This document shows, in pieces, positions 1-7,326 of a DNA stretch of 64,000 nucleotides. Both the position numbers and the translations under genes were made by a program. The stretch comes from Mitsuaria chitosanitabida ATCC BAA-476 = NBRC 102408 (GTDB lineage Bacteria; Pseudomonadota; Gammaproteobacteria; Burkholderiales; Burkholderiaceae_C), in contig NZ_BCYP01000021.1 in NCBI RefSeq assembly GCF_001598255.1, positions 62,001 to 126,000 of the forward strand, read 5' to 3'. The notes under the pieces are model-generated. The model searched no databases, was not told the DNA's origin, and saw only the letters and a list, made by a program, of their open reading frames with translations. Position 1 is the first letter of the stretch; every line of letters starts with the position of its first letter.

Positions 1-561
1 ATCGCCCGCATCCGGCGCAATCCGCTGGACGCGCTGGTGCGACCGGGCGAGGTGGCGGAGATCCGCGTCAATCCGATCAACGCGGCCAGCGAGTCCACCT
101 GGGGCATCGACGTCGGCACGCGCTACAGCTGGTCGGCCGAAGGCTGGGGCCGCTGGACCGCGGACGCGAAGTACACCAAGGTCAAGAGCTTCCGGTACCA
201 GCAGTTCGCCGGCGATGCCAACGACAACATCGTCGGTACCCGTGATTTCGGCGACTGGCCGAGCCGACTCAACGCGAGCTTGAACTGGAAGATCGGCGAT
301 TGGTCCCACACGCTGGCGGCCCAGCGCAACGGGCGCATCCCGGGCGCGGAACCGGGCGCCTGGGTCGGCCCCTACTGGAACCTCAACGCGAGCACCTCGT
401 GGCAGCTGGCCAAGCGCACGCGGGTCAGCGTGATCGTCAACAACGTGTTCGACAAGATCCGCCGCGACCCGAGCTCGACCTGGCCGTACTACCCGGTGGG
501 CTACTACCTGCCGCACGGCCGCCAAGGCTGGATCGAGCTGGAGCACAGCTTCGGCGCATGA
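1..561 (+). CDS. TonB-dependent receptor, C-terminal fragment (5' end outside window)
   Basis: The reading frame is open from base 1, so this is the 3' end of a larger gene. The 186 visible residues alternate aromatic and polar residues as in outer-membrane beta-strands. They contain the NNVFDK segment typical of the last strands of TonB-dependent receptors, and the protein ends in a strand closing with ...HSFGA. The family imports siderophores, vitamin B12 or sugars across the outer membrane, driven by TonB-ExbBD. The substrate cannot be told without the plug domain. A terminator hairpin follows about 45 bases downstream. The family call is good; specificity is unknown. Confidence 0.85.
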   Translation: MARIRRNPLDALVRPGEVAEIRVNPINAASESTWGIDVGTRYSWSAEGWGRWTADAKYTKVKSFRYQQFAGDANDNIVGTRDFGDWPSRLNASLNWKIGDWSHTLAAQRNGRIPGAEPGAWVGPYWNLNASTSWQLAKRTRVSVIVNNVFDKIRRDPSSTWPYYPVGYYLPHGRQGWIELEHSFGA

Positions 562-606
562 GGCCGCGCGCCCGACCCGGGCGCCATGGCCGTCGTGATC
601 GACGCG

Positions 607-638
607 GGGCCGTCCCTCACGAGGGAACGGCCCTTATT
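607..638 (+). terminator. Intrinsic terminator of the TonB receptor gene
   Basis: GGGCCGT-CCC and GGG-A-ACGGCCC arms enclose a short loop and are followed by TTATTCGTT. It lies between the receptor stop and the sulfate-binding protein gene, so the two genes are probably separate transcription units. Confidence 0.65.
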
Positions 639-751
639 CGTTCTTGATTGGTTTGCATGGTCGGCTGCAAAGCAAAGCAGATCTTCTTGGTTCACTTGGA
701 CGGTGCGCTTGCCTACATTGGGCGCTCCCTCAACCGAACGAGAAGATCCCT

Positions 752-1774
752 GTGAACGCTCTCCGCCGCACCGTCTCGCTGCTCGCCACCGCTGCCCTGC
801 TCGGCGGCGCGATGATGCCCCTGGCCCATGCGCAGGGCTCGGTCACGCTGCTCAACGTGTCCTACGACCCGACGCGGGAGCTGTACCAGGACTTCAACAC
901 CGCCTTCGCCAAGTCCTGGAAGGCCAAGACCGGCGAGACCGTCACGGTGAAGAACTCGCACGGCGGCTCGGGCAAGCAGGCGCGCTCGGTGATCGACGGC
1001 CTGGACGCGGACGTCGTCACGCTGGCGCTGGCCTACGACATCGACGCGCTGTACGACCACGGCAAGCTGGTCCCGTCGGACTGGCAGAAGCGTCTGCCCA
1101 ACAACGCCTCGCCCTACACCTCGACCATCGTGTTCCTGGTCCGCAAGGGCAACCCCAAGCACATCAACGACTGGCCGGACCTGGCCCGCAGCGGCGTGGA
1201 CGTGATCACGCCCAACCCGAAAACCTCGGGCGGCGCGCGCTGGAACTACCTGGCGGCCTGGGCCTATGCGCTCAAGCAGCCGGGCGGCAACGCGGACTCG
1301 GCCAAGGCCTTCGTCAAGCGCATCTACGGCAACACCAAGGTGCTGGACTCGGGCGCCCGCGGCGCGACCACGACCTTCGTCGAGCGCGGCATCGGCGACG
1401 TGCTGATCGCCTGGGAGAACGAGGCCTATCTGGCGGTGAAGGAGCTGGGTCCGGACAAGTTCCAGATCGTGACCCCGAGCCTGTCCATCCTGGCCGAGCC
1501 GCCGGTGTCGGTGGTCGACAAGACCGTGGACAAGAAGGGCACGCGCAAGGTCGCCCAGGCTTATCTCGAGTACCTGTACTCGCCGGAAGGCCAGGAGATC
1601 GCCGCGAAGAACTACTACCGTCCGCGTGACGCGAAGGTCGCGGCGAAGTACGCCAAGCAGTTCGCGCCGGTGAAGCTGGTGACCATCGACGAGGTCTTCG
1701 GCGGCTGGCGCAACGCGCAGAAGACGCACTTCGACGATGGCGGCGTCTTCGACCAGATCAGCGCCGCGCGCTGA
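752..1774 (+). CDS. sbp: Sulfate ABC transporter periplasmic substrate-binding protein
   Basis: The 340-aa protein has an N-terminal signal peptide ending around AHAQ and then the hallmark opening [17 protein letters not shown] of the Sbp/CysP family. Also present are the conserved blocks [36 protein letters not shown] and [17 protein letters not shown]. It should bind sulfate (or thiosulfate) in the periplasm for CysTWA import. No cysTWA genes are adjacent; a terminator follows. The GTG start is chosen because AGAAG sits about 6 bases upstream and the signal peptide begins there; an upstream extension would be out of character. Sbp versus CysP cannot be settled by eye. Confidence 0.93.
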   Translation: MNALRRTVSLLATAALLGGAMMPLAHAQGSVTLLNVSYDPTRELYQDFNTAFAKSWKAKTGETVTVKNSHGGSGKQARSVIDGLDADVVTLALAYDIDALYDHGKLVPSDWQKRLPNNASPYTSTIVFLVRKGNPKHINDWPDLARSGVDVITPNPKTSGGARWNYLAAWAYALKQPGGNADSAKAFVKRIYGNTKVLDSGARGATTTFVERGIGDVLIAWENEAYLAVKELGPDKFQIVTPSLSILAEPPVSVVDKTVDKKGTRKVAQAYLEYLYSPEGQEIAAKNYYRPRDAKVAAKYAKQFAPVKLVTIDEVFGGWRNAQKTHFDDGGVFDQISAAR

Positions 1775-1874
1775 TCCCTTCTGATCTCTCCGATTTCCTG
1801 TTTGTCTCCTCGGTCGATCTCGGACGCCGCCTGCGCGGCGTCAAAGGCAACCTGACCGTTCGCTCTCGCGAGCA

Positions 1875-1909
1875 GCCCTGCCAGGCCAGTCCTGGCGGGG
1901 CATTTTTTT
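1875..1909 (+). terminator. Strong intrinsic terminator after sbp
   Basis: A GC-rich stem pairs GCCCTGCCAGG with CCTGGCGGGGC and is followed by seven Ts. It separates sbp from the convergent ars operon. Confidence 0.85.
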
Positions 1910-1928
1910 CGTCCGGAGGCGGGCGGCC

Positions 1929-2741
1929 TCAGCCGCAGCACTTGGCGCCGGCGCGGCCAGCGGTGCCGCACGTCGTCGCCACCGGAGGAGGCACGCCGTT
2001 ATCCACAGCCACGACCGGTGAAGCCCTGTGGACAGAGTTGTCCACAGCCGCCTTCGCGGCGGCTTCCTTGCGCTCGCTGTAGCGGTCGACGAGGTAGGGA
2101 CCGAGATCGCGCGTGAGCAGCGTGAACTTGAAGAGCTCCTCCATCACGTCCACGACGCGGTCGTAGTAGGACGAGGGCTTCATGCGGCCTTCCTCGGTGA
2201 ACTTGTCGTAGGCCTTGGCGACGGAGGACTGGTTGGGGATGGTCAGCATCCGCATCCAGCGACCGAGCACGCGCATCTGGTTGACCGCGTTGAAGCTCTG
2301 CGATCCGCCGCTGACCTGCATCACCGCGAGGGTCTTGCCCTGTGTCGGGCGGATGGCGCCGGAGCTCAGCGGGATCCAGTCGATCTGCGCCTTCATGACT
2401 CCCGTCATCGCGCCGTGACGTTCCGGCGAGCACCAGACCATGCCCTCGGACCAGGCGGCGAGCTCGCGCAGCTCACGCACCTTGGGATGCGTGTCGGCGG
2501 CGTCGTCAGGCAACGGGAGGCCGGACGGATCGTAGAGGCGGACCTCACCGCCCATCGCCTCCAGCAGCCGCGCGGCTTCCTGCGTCAACAGCCGGCTGTA
2601 GGAGCGCGCGCGCAGCGAGCCGTGGAGCAACAGGAAGCGCGGTCGGTGTGCCGCGGGCTCGCGCGGTGCGAGCCGATCCGGCGTCGGCACGTCGAAATGG
2701 TCGGCGACGAGCGCCGGGAAGCTGGGGGTCGGGTCAGACAT
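1929..2741 (-). CDS. arsH: Arsenical resistance flavoprotein ArsH
   Basis: This NADPH-dependent FMN reductase family protein (270 aa) oxidises trivalent organoarsenicals in the family members studied. The N-terminal segment [18 protein letters not shown] is the flavodoxin-like phosphate loop. The conserved [23 protein letters not shown] and [21 protein letters not shown] blocks follow. It is the last gene of arsR-arsC-acr3-arsH and overlaps the acr3 stop by 8 bases. The C-terminal ~45 residues look like a variable extension ending Lys-Cys-Cys-Gly. That extension encodes a repeated VDN segment, because two exact DnaA-box-like 9-mers fall there. The extension is unusual relative to the conserved core. 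Confidence 0.93.
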   Translation of the reverse strand: MSDPTPSFPALVADHFDVPTPDRLAPREPAAHRPRFLLLHGSLRARSYSRLLTQEAARLLEAMGGEVRLYDPSGLPLPDDAADTHPKVRELRELAAWSEGMVWCSPERHGAMTGVMKAQIDWIPLSSGAIRPTQGKTLAVMQVSGGSQSFNAVNQMRVLGRWMRMLTIPNQSSVAKAYDKFTEEGRMKPSSYYDRVVDVMEELFKFTLLTRDLGPYLVDRYSERKEAAAKAAVDNSVHRASPVVAVDNGVPPPVATTCGTAGRAGAKCCG

Positions 2742-3864
2742 GGCGGGATCCCTTCTCGTACCAGGATTGCGTGCGGTTCACGAGGGCGACGACGGCCAGC
2801 ATCACCGGCACCTCCACGAGCACGCCCACCACGGTGGCCAGCGCGGCGCCGGAACGCAGGCCGAAGAGGCCGATCGCCGTCGCCACGGCGAGCTCGAAGA
2901 AGTTGCTCGCGCCGATCAGCGCGGACGGGCCGGCCACGTCATGCCGCACGCCCAGGGCGCGATTCAGCAGATAGGCGAGCGTCGAGTTGAAGGCCACCTG
3001 CAGCAGGATGGGCACGGCGAGCAGCGCGATGACCAGCGGCTGCGCGAGCACGCGCTCGCCCTGGAACGCGAACAGCAGCACCAGCGTCAGCAACAGCGCC
3101 GCGATGGAGAGCGGCCCCAGACGATCGACCACCGCCTGCAGCCGGTCGGCGCCGCGCGCGAGCAGCCAACGCCGCCAGATCTGCGACAGCAGCACCGGGA
3201 TCACGATGTAGAGCAGCACCGAGATCGCCAGCGTGCCCCAAGGCACCACGATCGAGGACAGCCCCAACAGCAGCGCGACGATGGGCGCGAAGGCGACGAG
3301 CATGATCGCGTCGTTGAGCGCCACCTGCGACAGGGTGAAGTAGGGATCGCCGCGGCACAGTCGGCTCCAGACGAAGACCATGGCGGTGCAGGGTGCCGCG
3401 GCCAGCAGGATGAGGCCGGCGATGTAGCCGTCGATCTGGTCCGGCGGCAGCCACGGCGCGAAGACATGGCGCACGAAGATCCAGCCCAGCAAGGCCATCG
3501 AGAAGGGCTTCACCGCCCAGTTGATGAAGAGCGTGACGCCGATGCCGCGCGCCTGGGACTTCACCTGGCCGAGTGCCGCGAAGTCGATCTTCAGCAGCAT
3601 CGGGACGATCATGATCCAGATCAGCACCCCGACCGGCAGGTTGACCTGCGCGATCTCCCAGCCGCCGACGGTCGACGCGACATCGGGCAGCAACTGCCCG
3701 ATCACGACGCCGACGACGATGCACAGCGCGACCCACAGGCTCAGATAGCGCTCGAAGAAGCCGATGGCGGGCGGGCCGAGACCGCCGGCCGGCTTCTCCG
3801 TCAGCCCGCTCGCTACCACGGCGGCCGAATCGCGGGAGGCTGCTCGTGAGGTGATGTCGCTCAT
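2734..3864 (-). CDS. acr3: Arsenite efflux transporter, ACR3 family
   Basis: The polytopic inner-membrane protein (376 aa) has about ten hydrophobic segments. The motif [15 protein letters not shown] carries the conserved Cys of ACR3 transporters, and the C-terminal [18 protein letters not shown] block is diagnostic of the family. It exports arsenite using the proton gradient. The ATG starts one base after the arsC stop, which indicates translational coupling. Longer upstream starts would run into arsC. An alternative name in annotations is ArsB, but the sequence is ACR3-type and not the 12-helix ArsB type. Confidence 0.95.
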   Translation of the reverse strand: MSDITSRAASRDSAAVVASGLTEKPAGGLGPPAIGFFERYLSLWVALCIVVGVVIGQLLPDVASTVGGWEIAQVNLPVGVLIWIMIVPMLLKIDFAALGQVKSQARGIGVTLFINWAVKPFSMALLGWIFVRHVFAPWLPPDQIDGYIAGLILLAAAPCTAMVFVWSRLCRGDPYFTLSQVALNDAIMLVAFAPIVALLLGLSSIVVPWGTLAISVLLYIVIPVLLSQIWRRWLLARGADRLQAVVDRLGPLSIAALLLTLVLLFAFQGERVLAQPLVIALLAVPILLQVAFNSTLAYLLNRALGVRHDVAGPSALIGASNFFELAVATAIGLFGLRSGAALATVVGVLVEVPVMLAVVALVNRTQSWYEKGSRHV

Positions 3865-3865
3865 C

Positions 3866-4354
3866 TCAGGACTTCTCGATCTCGAGCAGGGCCTGGCGCA
3901 ACTCGGCATCGCTCATGGTGTCGAGCGGCAGCTGCGCGAGCTGCAGCATCCGGGTGCCGATGGCCTGACGCGTGAGCTCGAAGGCGCGGGGGCGCTCGTC
4001 CTCGGGCGCGTTCGACGGATCCGGATAGCCCCAGTGCACCTGGACCGGGCCACCCGGCCAGTACGGGCACGGCTCGGCCGCGGCGCTGTCGCAGACGGTG
4101 ATGACGACGCGCATCTCGGGCGCGTCGGTGCCGGAGAAGACATCCCAGCTCTTGCTGCCCAGGCTCGAGACATCGACGCCGGCGTGGCGCAACGCGTCGA
4201 GCGCATGGGGATTGATGCGGCCGCTCGGCGCGCTGCCGGCGCTGAAGGCGCGGAGGTCCTTGCCGAGCCGGGCGGCCCAATGGTTCAGCATCGCCTCCGC
4301 CAGCACGCTGCGGGCGGAGTTGTGGGTGCACAGGATGAGGATGTTCGTGGTCAT
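3866..4354 (-). CDS. arsC: Arsenate reductase ArsC, low-molecular-weight phosphatase type
   Basis: The 162-aa protein begins with the P-loop CTHNSARS (Cys-X5-Arg), which gives the nucleophilic Cys at residue 9, as in the thioredoxin- or glutaredoxin-coupled ArsC family. The downstream VCDSAAAEPCPYWPG segment supplies a further Cys pair, and the VHWGYPDPSNA block holds the general-acid Asp. It reduces arsenate to arsenite for export by the adjacent ACR3 pump. Spacing to acr3 is one base. A second operon ArsC type (glutaredoxin ArsC1) is not seen here. Confidence 0.94.
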   Translation of the reverse strand: MTTNILILCTHNSARSVLAEAMLNHWAARLGKDLRAFSAGSAPSGRINPHALDALRHAGVDVSSLGSKSWDVFSGTDAPEMRVVITVCDSAAAEPCPYWPGGPVQVHWGYPDPSNAPEDERPRAFELTRQAIGTRMLQLAQLPLDTMSDAELRQALLEIEKS

Positions 4355-4391
4355 CGGGGTCTCCGGATCTCGGTCATGGCCGCCAGCGTCA

Positions 4392-4718
4392 TCAGCAGCA
4401 GGTCTTCGAAGCCGCGCCGTCGACGGCGCAGGACTCGCCCTGGCAGCAGTTCTCGGTCAGGTAGCCGAGCAGTGCGTTCATCCGGTCGTAGGCGGCGCGA
4501 TAGATGAGGTTGCGGCTGGCGCGCTCCTGCGTGACCAGGCCAGAGGCGACCAGCTCCTTCAGGTGGAAGGACAAGGTCGCGGCCGGGACGCCGAGCCCCT
4601 CCTGGATCGCTCCGGGCGTCAGGCCGGACTCGCCGACGACGACCAGCGCGCGAAAGACCTGCAGCCGCAGCGGCTGCGCGAGCGCCCCGAGGGCCTTGAC
4701 GACTTCGTTTTCTTCCAT
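4392..4718 (-). CDS. arsR: ArsR-family arsenic-responsive repressor
   Basis: This 108-aa winged-helix repressor leads the ars operon. The recognition region reads PAATLSFHLKELVASGLV, standard for ArsR/SmtB proteins. Instead of the ELCVCDLC metal site of the E. coli protein, it has Cys91, Cys92 and Cys97 (NCCQGESC) near the C-terminus plus a terminal Cys-Cys. That arrangement resembles the C-terminal arsenite site described for Acidithiobacillus ferrooxidans ArsR. The start is fixed by GGAAAG directly upstream; a much longer open frame continues upstream but has no family similarity. It should derepress the operon on arsenite binding. Confidence 0.93.
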   Translation of the reverse strand: MEENEVVKALGALAQPLRLQVFRALVVVGESGLTPGAIQEGLGVPAATLSFHLKELVASGLVTQERASRNLIYRAAYDRMNALLGYLTENCCQGESCAVDGAASKTCC

Positions 4719-4719
4719 C

Positions 4720-4737
4720 TTTCCATTTTTATGGAAA
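4720..4737. promoter_or_regulatory. Perfect inverted repeat at the arsR translation start
   Basis: TTTCCAT-TTTT-ATGGAAA is a perfect 7-bp inverted repeat one base upstream of the arsR ATG. On the minus strand its downstream arm contains the arsR ribosome binding site (GGAAAG). It could be the ArsR operator, an RNA hairpin hiding the ribosome binding site, or both. Confidence 0.6.
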
Positions 4738-4792
4738 TGTTGATGGGAAGCAAGTCGTGGGGCCTTCGCGCCCAGGAAGAGGCGAGGGCTCC

Positions 4793-6001
4793 TCAGAGCG
4801 GCGCGGCCGCTTCCGGATAGAGGCCCGGCAAGAGGATCGGCAGGGCGTCCAGCGGCAAGGCCGCGTGGACCGCCGAATTGCGGCTCTCGGAGCTGACGAT
4901 GCCATCGTCGAGCAGGCCCTTCAGCACGCGAGCCGCCGAGCGTGGCGGCATGCCGAGCAGCTGCTGGAACTCTCCTCGGCTCACGGGACCCGCCGCGAAG
5001 AGATGGAAAAGGATCAGGTCCATGCCCGGCCGATAGATCAGTTCCTTGCCCGGCTGGAGCCTGCGCACCGCGACCAGTTGAGCCAACCGCGTGCGCATGT
5101 TCGGCAGATCCAGCAACTTGCCCATGAAGGACACCTGGTCCATGCAGACGTCCAGGAAGAACCGGCACCACTGCGCCAACATGCGTTCGCTGAGATTGCC
5201 TCGACCATCGAGGTCGCCTTGGCGAGCCATGTCGGCCTCCGACAAGCGAGCGTAGTACTCGTCCCTGCGTCGCGCGAAGCCACGGTTCACCGACCACAAG
5301 CCTCCCGAGAGCTGCCACAGCGCCGCATGCGTTTGCAGCCGGGTCGCTCGGCCATTGCCATCGGCAAAGGGATGAATCCACGCCATGCGATGGTGCGCGC
5401 AGGCGACCACGCGGGGAAGATCGCACATGACCCAGCGTTTCGCATACGCCTGATCGAATCGGTCCAGAAACTTCGGCAGTGCGGCGTGGGTCGGCGGGTG
5501 GTGTCGATGCACGGCGACGTCGGTGGTCCGAACCGCGCCGGGCTCGATCAGCGTGCCTTCCTCGGACCGCCGGTCCGCTTCGTCCAGGCGCTCATAGAGC
5601 TCACGATGCGCCTGGATGGCGAAGGCGCTTCGCAGCGGATCCTCGCCGGCATCGACATGACGCTCAAGCGCTTCCTCGGCCCCGACATGCGCCAGTGCCA
5701 GGCGTTGACGGAAGGCGATGTCGGGCTGATCCGCGAAGCTGCGCGTCAACGCCTGCGCGATGTAGACGGGATGCGTGCTCTGCCCTTCGATCCGATTCGA
5801 GTAGTACGAGTTCATCGCCCGGACGAGGCCGCGAAGCGCGACCAGCATGCTGGGGTGAGCGCCCCCTCTCAGCAACAGCGAATCCCGCGCGATCTGGTCG
5901 CCCATCTCCCGCAACTCGCCAAGATGGCTCGCGCCGGGAAGCATCGGCTCGAATGGGTGAGGGGCGTCGTAGACGGTCACCTGTTGGGGCTTGACGGACA
6001 T
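4793..6001 (-). CDS. Fic family protein with built-in inhibitory helix (class II)
   Basis: The 402-aa protein has the complete Fic catalytic motif HPFADGNGR at about residues 210-218, with the catalytic His and the phosphate-binding loop. Fic enzymes usually transfer AMP to hydroxyl side chains of target proteins. An inhibitory motif of the (S/T)xxxE(G/N) type, SNRIEG, lies at about residues 68-73 upstream of the Fic core, which makes this a class II, self-inhibited Fic. The C-terminal ~120 residues resemble the winged-helix region common in these proteins. An upstream ATG at 6052 would add SVCQ-like repeats encoded by a 12-bp DNA repeat, so the ATG at 6001 is preferred. The target is unknown. 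Confidence 0.9.
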   Translation of the reverse strand: MSVKPQQVTVYDAPHPFEPMLPGASHLGELREMGDQIARDSLLLRGGAHPSMLVALRGLVRAMNSYYSNRIEGQSTHPVYIAQALTRSFADQPDIAFRQRLALAHVGAEEALERHVDAGEDPLRSAFAIQAHRELYERLDEADRRSEEGTLIEPGAVRTTDVAVHRHHPPTHAALPKFLDRFDQAYAKRWVMCDLPRVVACAHHRMAWIHPFADGNGRATRLQTHAALWQLSGGLWSVNRGFARRRDEYYARLSEADMARQGDLDGRGNLSERMLAQWCRFFLDVCMDQVSFMGKLLDLPNMRTRLAQLVAVRRLQPGKELIYRPGMDLILFHLFAAGPVSRGEFQQLLGMPPRSAARVLKGLLDDGIVSSESRNSAVHAALPLDALPILLPGLYPEAAAPL

Positions 6002-6003
6002 GT

Positions 6004-6125
6004 TTTGGCAGTCTATTTGGCAGACCGATTGGCAGACAGAATTCTCATTCAAATATATGTTTTTAAAGAAACTATCTCAATCTACAACTCAGAGAAATGT
6101 CAAATTTGGCAGACCATTTGGCGAG
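6004..6125. repeat. 12-bp-period direct repeats TTTGGCAGACCN in two clusters at the fic start
   Basis: TTGGCAG occurs at 6005, 6017 and 6029, exactly 12 bases apart. It recurs at 6106 with TTGGCGAG at 6118, again 12 bases apart. The two clusters flank an AT-rich stretch (about 6040-6100) that probably holds the fic promoter. The pattern looks like a repeated protein-binding site. Confidence 0.75.
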
Positions 6126-6311
6126 CTAAATGACTGACCGGCTGACTGCCGACGGGTCTTCCAGGGCACCTGCCTGACCGCGACGCAAGGGTCGTTCGCT
6201 GATCAACATCTGGCGACCATCCCCCCTCATCCTGCGCCAAGCAGTGACCAACTACCGCACTCGCACCTGTGGATAAGCTGAAGGGCCGATCTGCCGAGCA
6301 GTGGCCCCCTT
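6126..6311. other. Intergenic region upstream of the binding-protein-like gene
   Basis: Together with the repeat region above, this is the gap between the divergent fic and downstream genes. It contains one exact TGTGGATAA (6268-6276) of the window-wide DnaA-box-like motif. No other gene or RNA is visible. Confidence 0.5.
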
Positions 6312-7238
6312 ATGCTGACCGCCGTGATCCGTCCCAGCCCGACACGCGTTCGCCGCTTCAACATCCCGCGTCCCGTCCTGGCGACCCTGGCCCTGAGCCT
6401 GGTCGCCGCGGCGCCGTGCGCGCGGGCGCAGCCGGCCGAGCCGGCGGTCACCAAGATCACCTGGCTCGCGTCCGATCACACACCGGTGATGACCGGCTCC
6501 GACGCCAGCGGCGTGACGAACCGGGTCGTGACCTACCTCGGCAAGCAATGGCCGCAGGTCCAGCATGAGATCGTCTTCGCCAACGCCAAGCGCAGCTGGC
6601 AGATGATCGAGAACGGCGACGAGGTCTGCCGCGCCAACATGGTCCGCACGCCGGAGCGCGAGAAGTCGGCCTACTTCATCAACACCCAGCTCACGCCGCC
6701 GCCTCAGCTCGTGGTGCGCCGCGACCGGCTCGCCAAGCTGCCGCGCAACGCCGCCGGCGAGGTCCTGCTCCAGCGGCTGTTCAGCGACACCCGTCTGCGT
6801 GGCGCGCTCATCGACGGCCGCAGCTACGGGCCCGCGCTCGACGAGGTGCTCGCCGCGCGGCCGGCCAACGGCGCCGTGTCGATGTACTCGCCCAAGGACT
6901 TCGGCGCGCGCATCCTGCAGATGATCAGCCTGGGCCGCGCCGATTACTCGATCGAGCAGGACATGGCCCTGGTCATGGCCGGCAACCCCAAGGATCTGGC
7001 CAGCGTGCCCATCCAGGGCGCCAGCGAACTGGTGATGGCCGGGATCGCCTGCCCGCGCACGCCCTGGGGGCTGGCGGCGATCCGCGGCATCGACCGCGCC
7101 TATGGCCGCCCCGAGGGCGCCGCCAACCTGCGCGAGGGCCTGATGCATTGGCTCACGCCCGAGACCAAGGCCCATTACGCCGCGCGCTTCGACGCGTTCT
7201 ATCGCGAACGCGCCAAGCCCTCCCGCATCGACCCCTGA
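6312..7238 (+). CDS. Periplasmic solute-binding-like protein (TIGR02285-like)
   Basis: The 308-aa protein has a signal peptide (hydrophobic core LATLALSLVAAAP, cleavage near CARA). A type-3-like binding fold is suggested by ITWLASDHTPVM and by later conserved GRSYGPALDEVL and DYSIEQDMALVMAG blocks. The layout resembles the uncharacterised TIGR02285 family, relatives of extracellular solute-binding proteins without their own permease. No transporter genes are adjacent. The downstream convergent gene is a large signalling protein, so a sensory role is possible but is only inference. Confidence 0.75.
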   Translation: MLTAVIRPSPTRVRRFNIPRPVLATLALSLVAAAPCARAQPAEPAVTKITWLASDHTPVMTGSDASGVTNRVVTYLGKQWPQVQHEIVFANAKRSWQMIENGDEVCRANMVRTPEREKSAYFINTQLTPPPQLVVRRDRLAKLPRNAAGEVLLQRLFSDTRLRGALIDGRSYGPALDEVLAARPANGAVSMYSPKDFGARILQMISLGRADYSIEQDMALVMAGNPKDLASVPIQGASELVMAGIACPRTPWGLAAIRGIDRAYGRPEGAANLREGLMHWLTPETKAHYAARFDAFYRERAKPSRIDP

Positions 7239-7326
7239 ACCTTGATCGCGGTCGCGATCCCCGTGGCCATCGGGAACTCAGGCCGATCGCCGCCGAGCCG
7301 GGCTGTGGACAAGTGCCGCGCCGGGA

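Noticed and set aside
6002-6052. Upstream ATG start for the Fic protein
   Set aside because: The extra residues are a repeating Cys-Gln unit encoded by an array of 12-bp repeats that also occurs outside this frame, so it is more likely a promoter signal.
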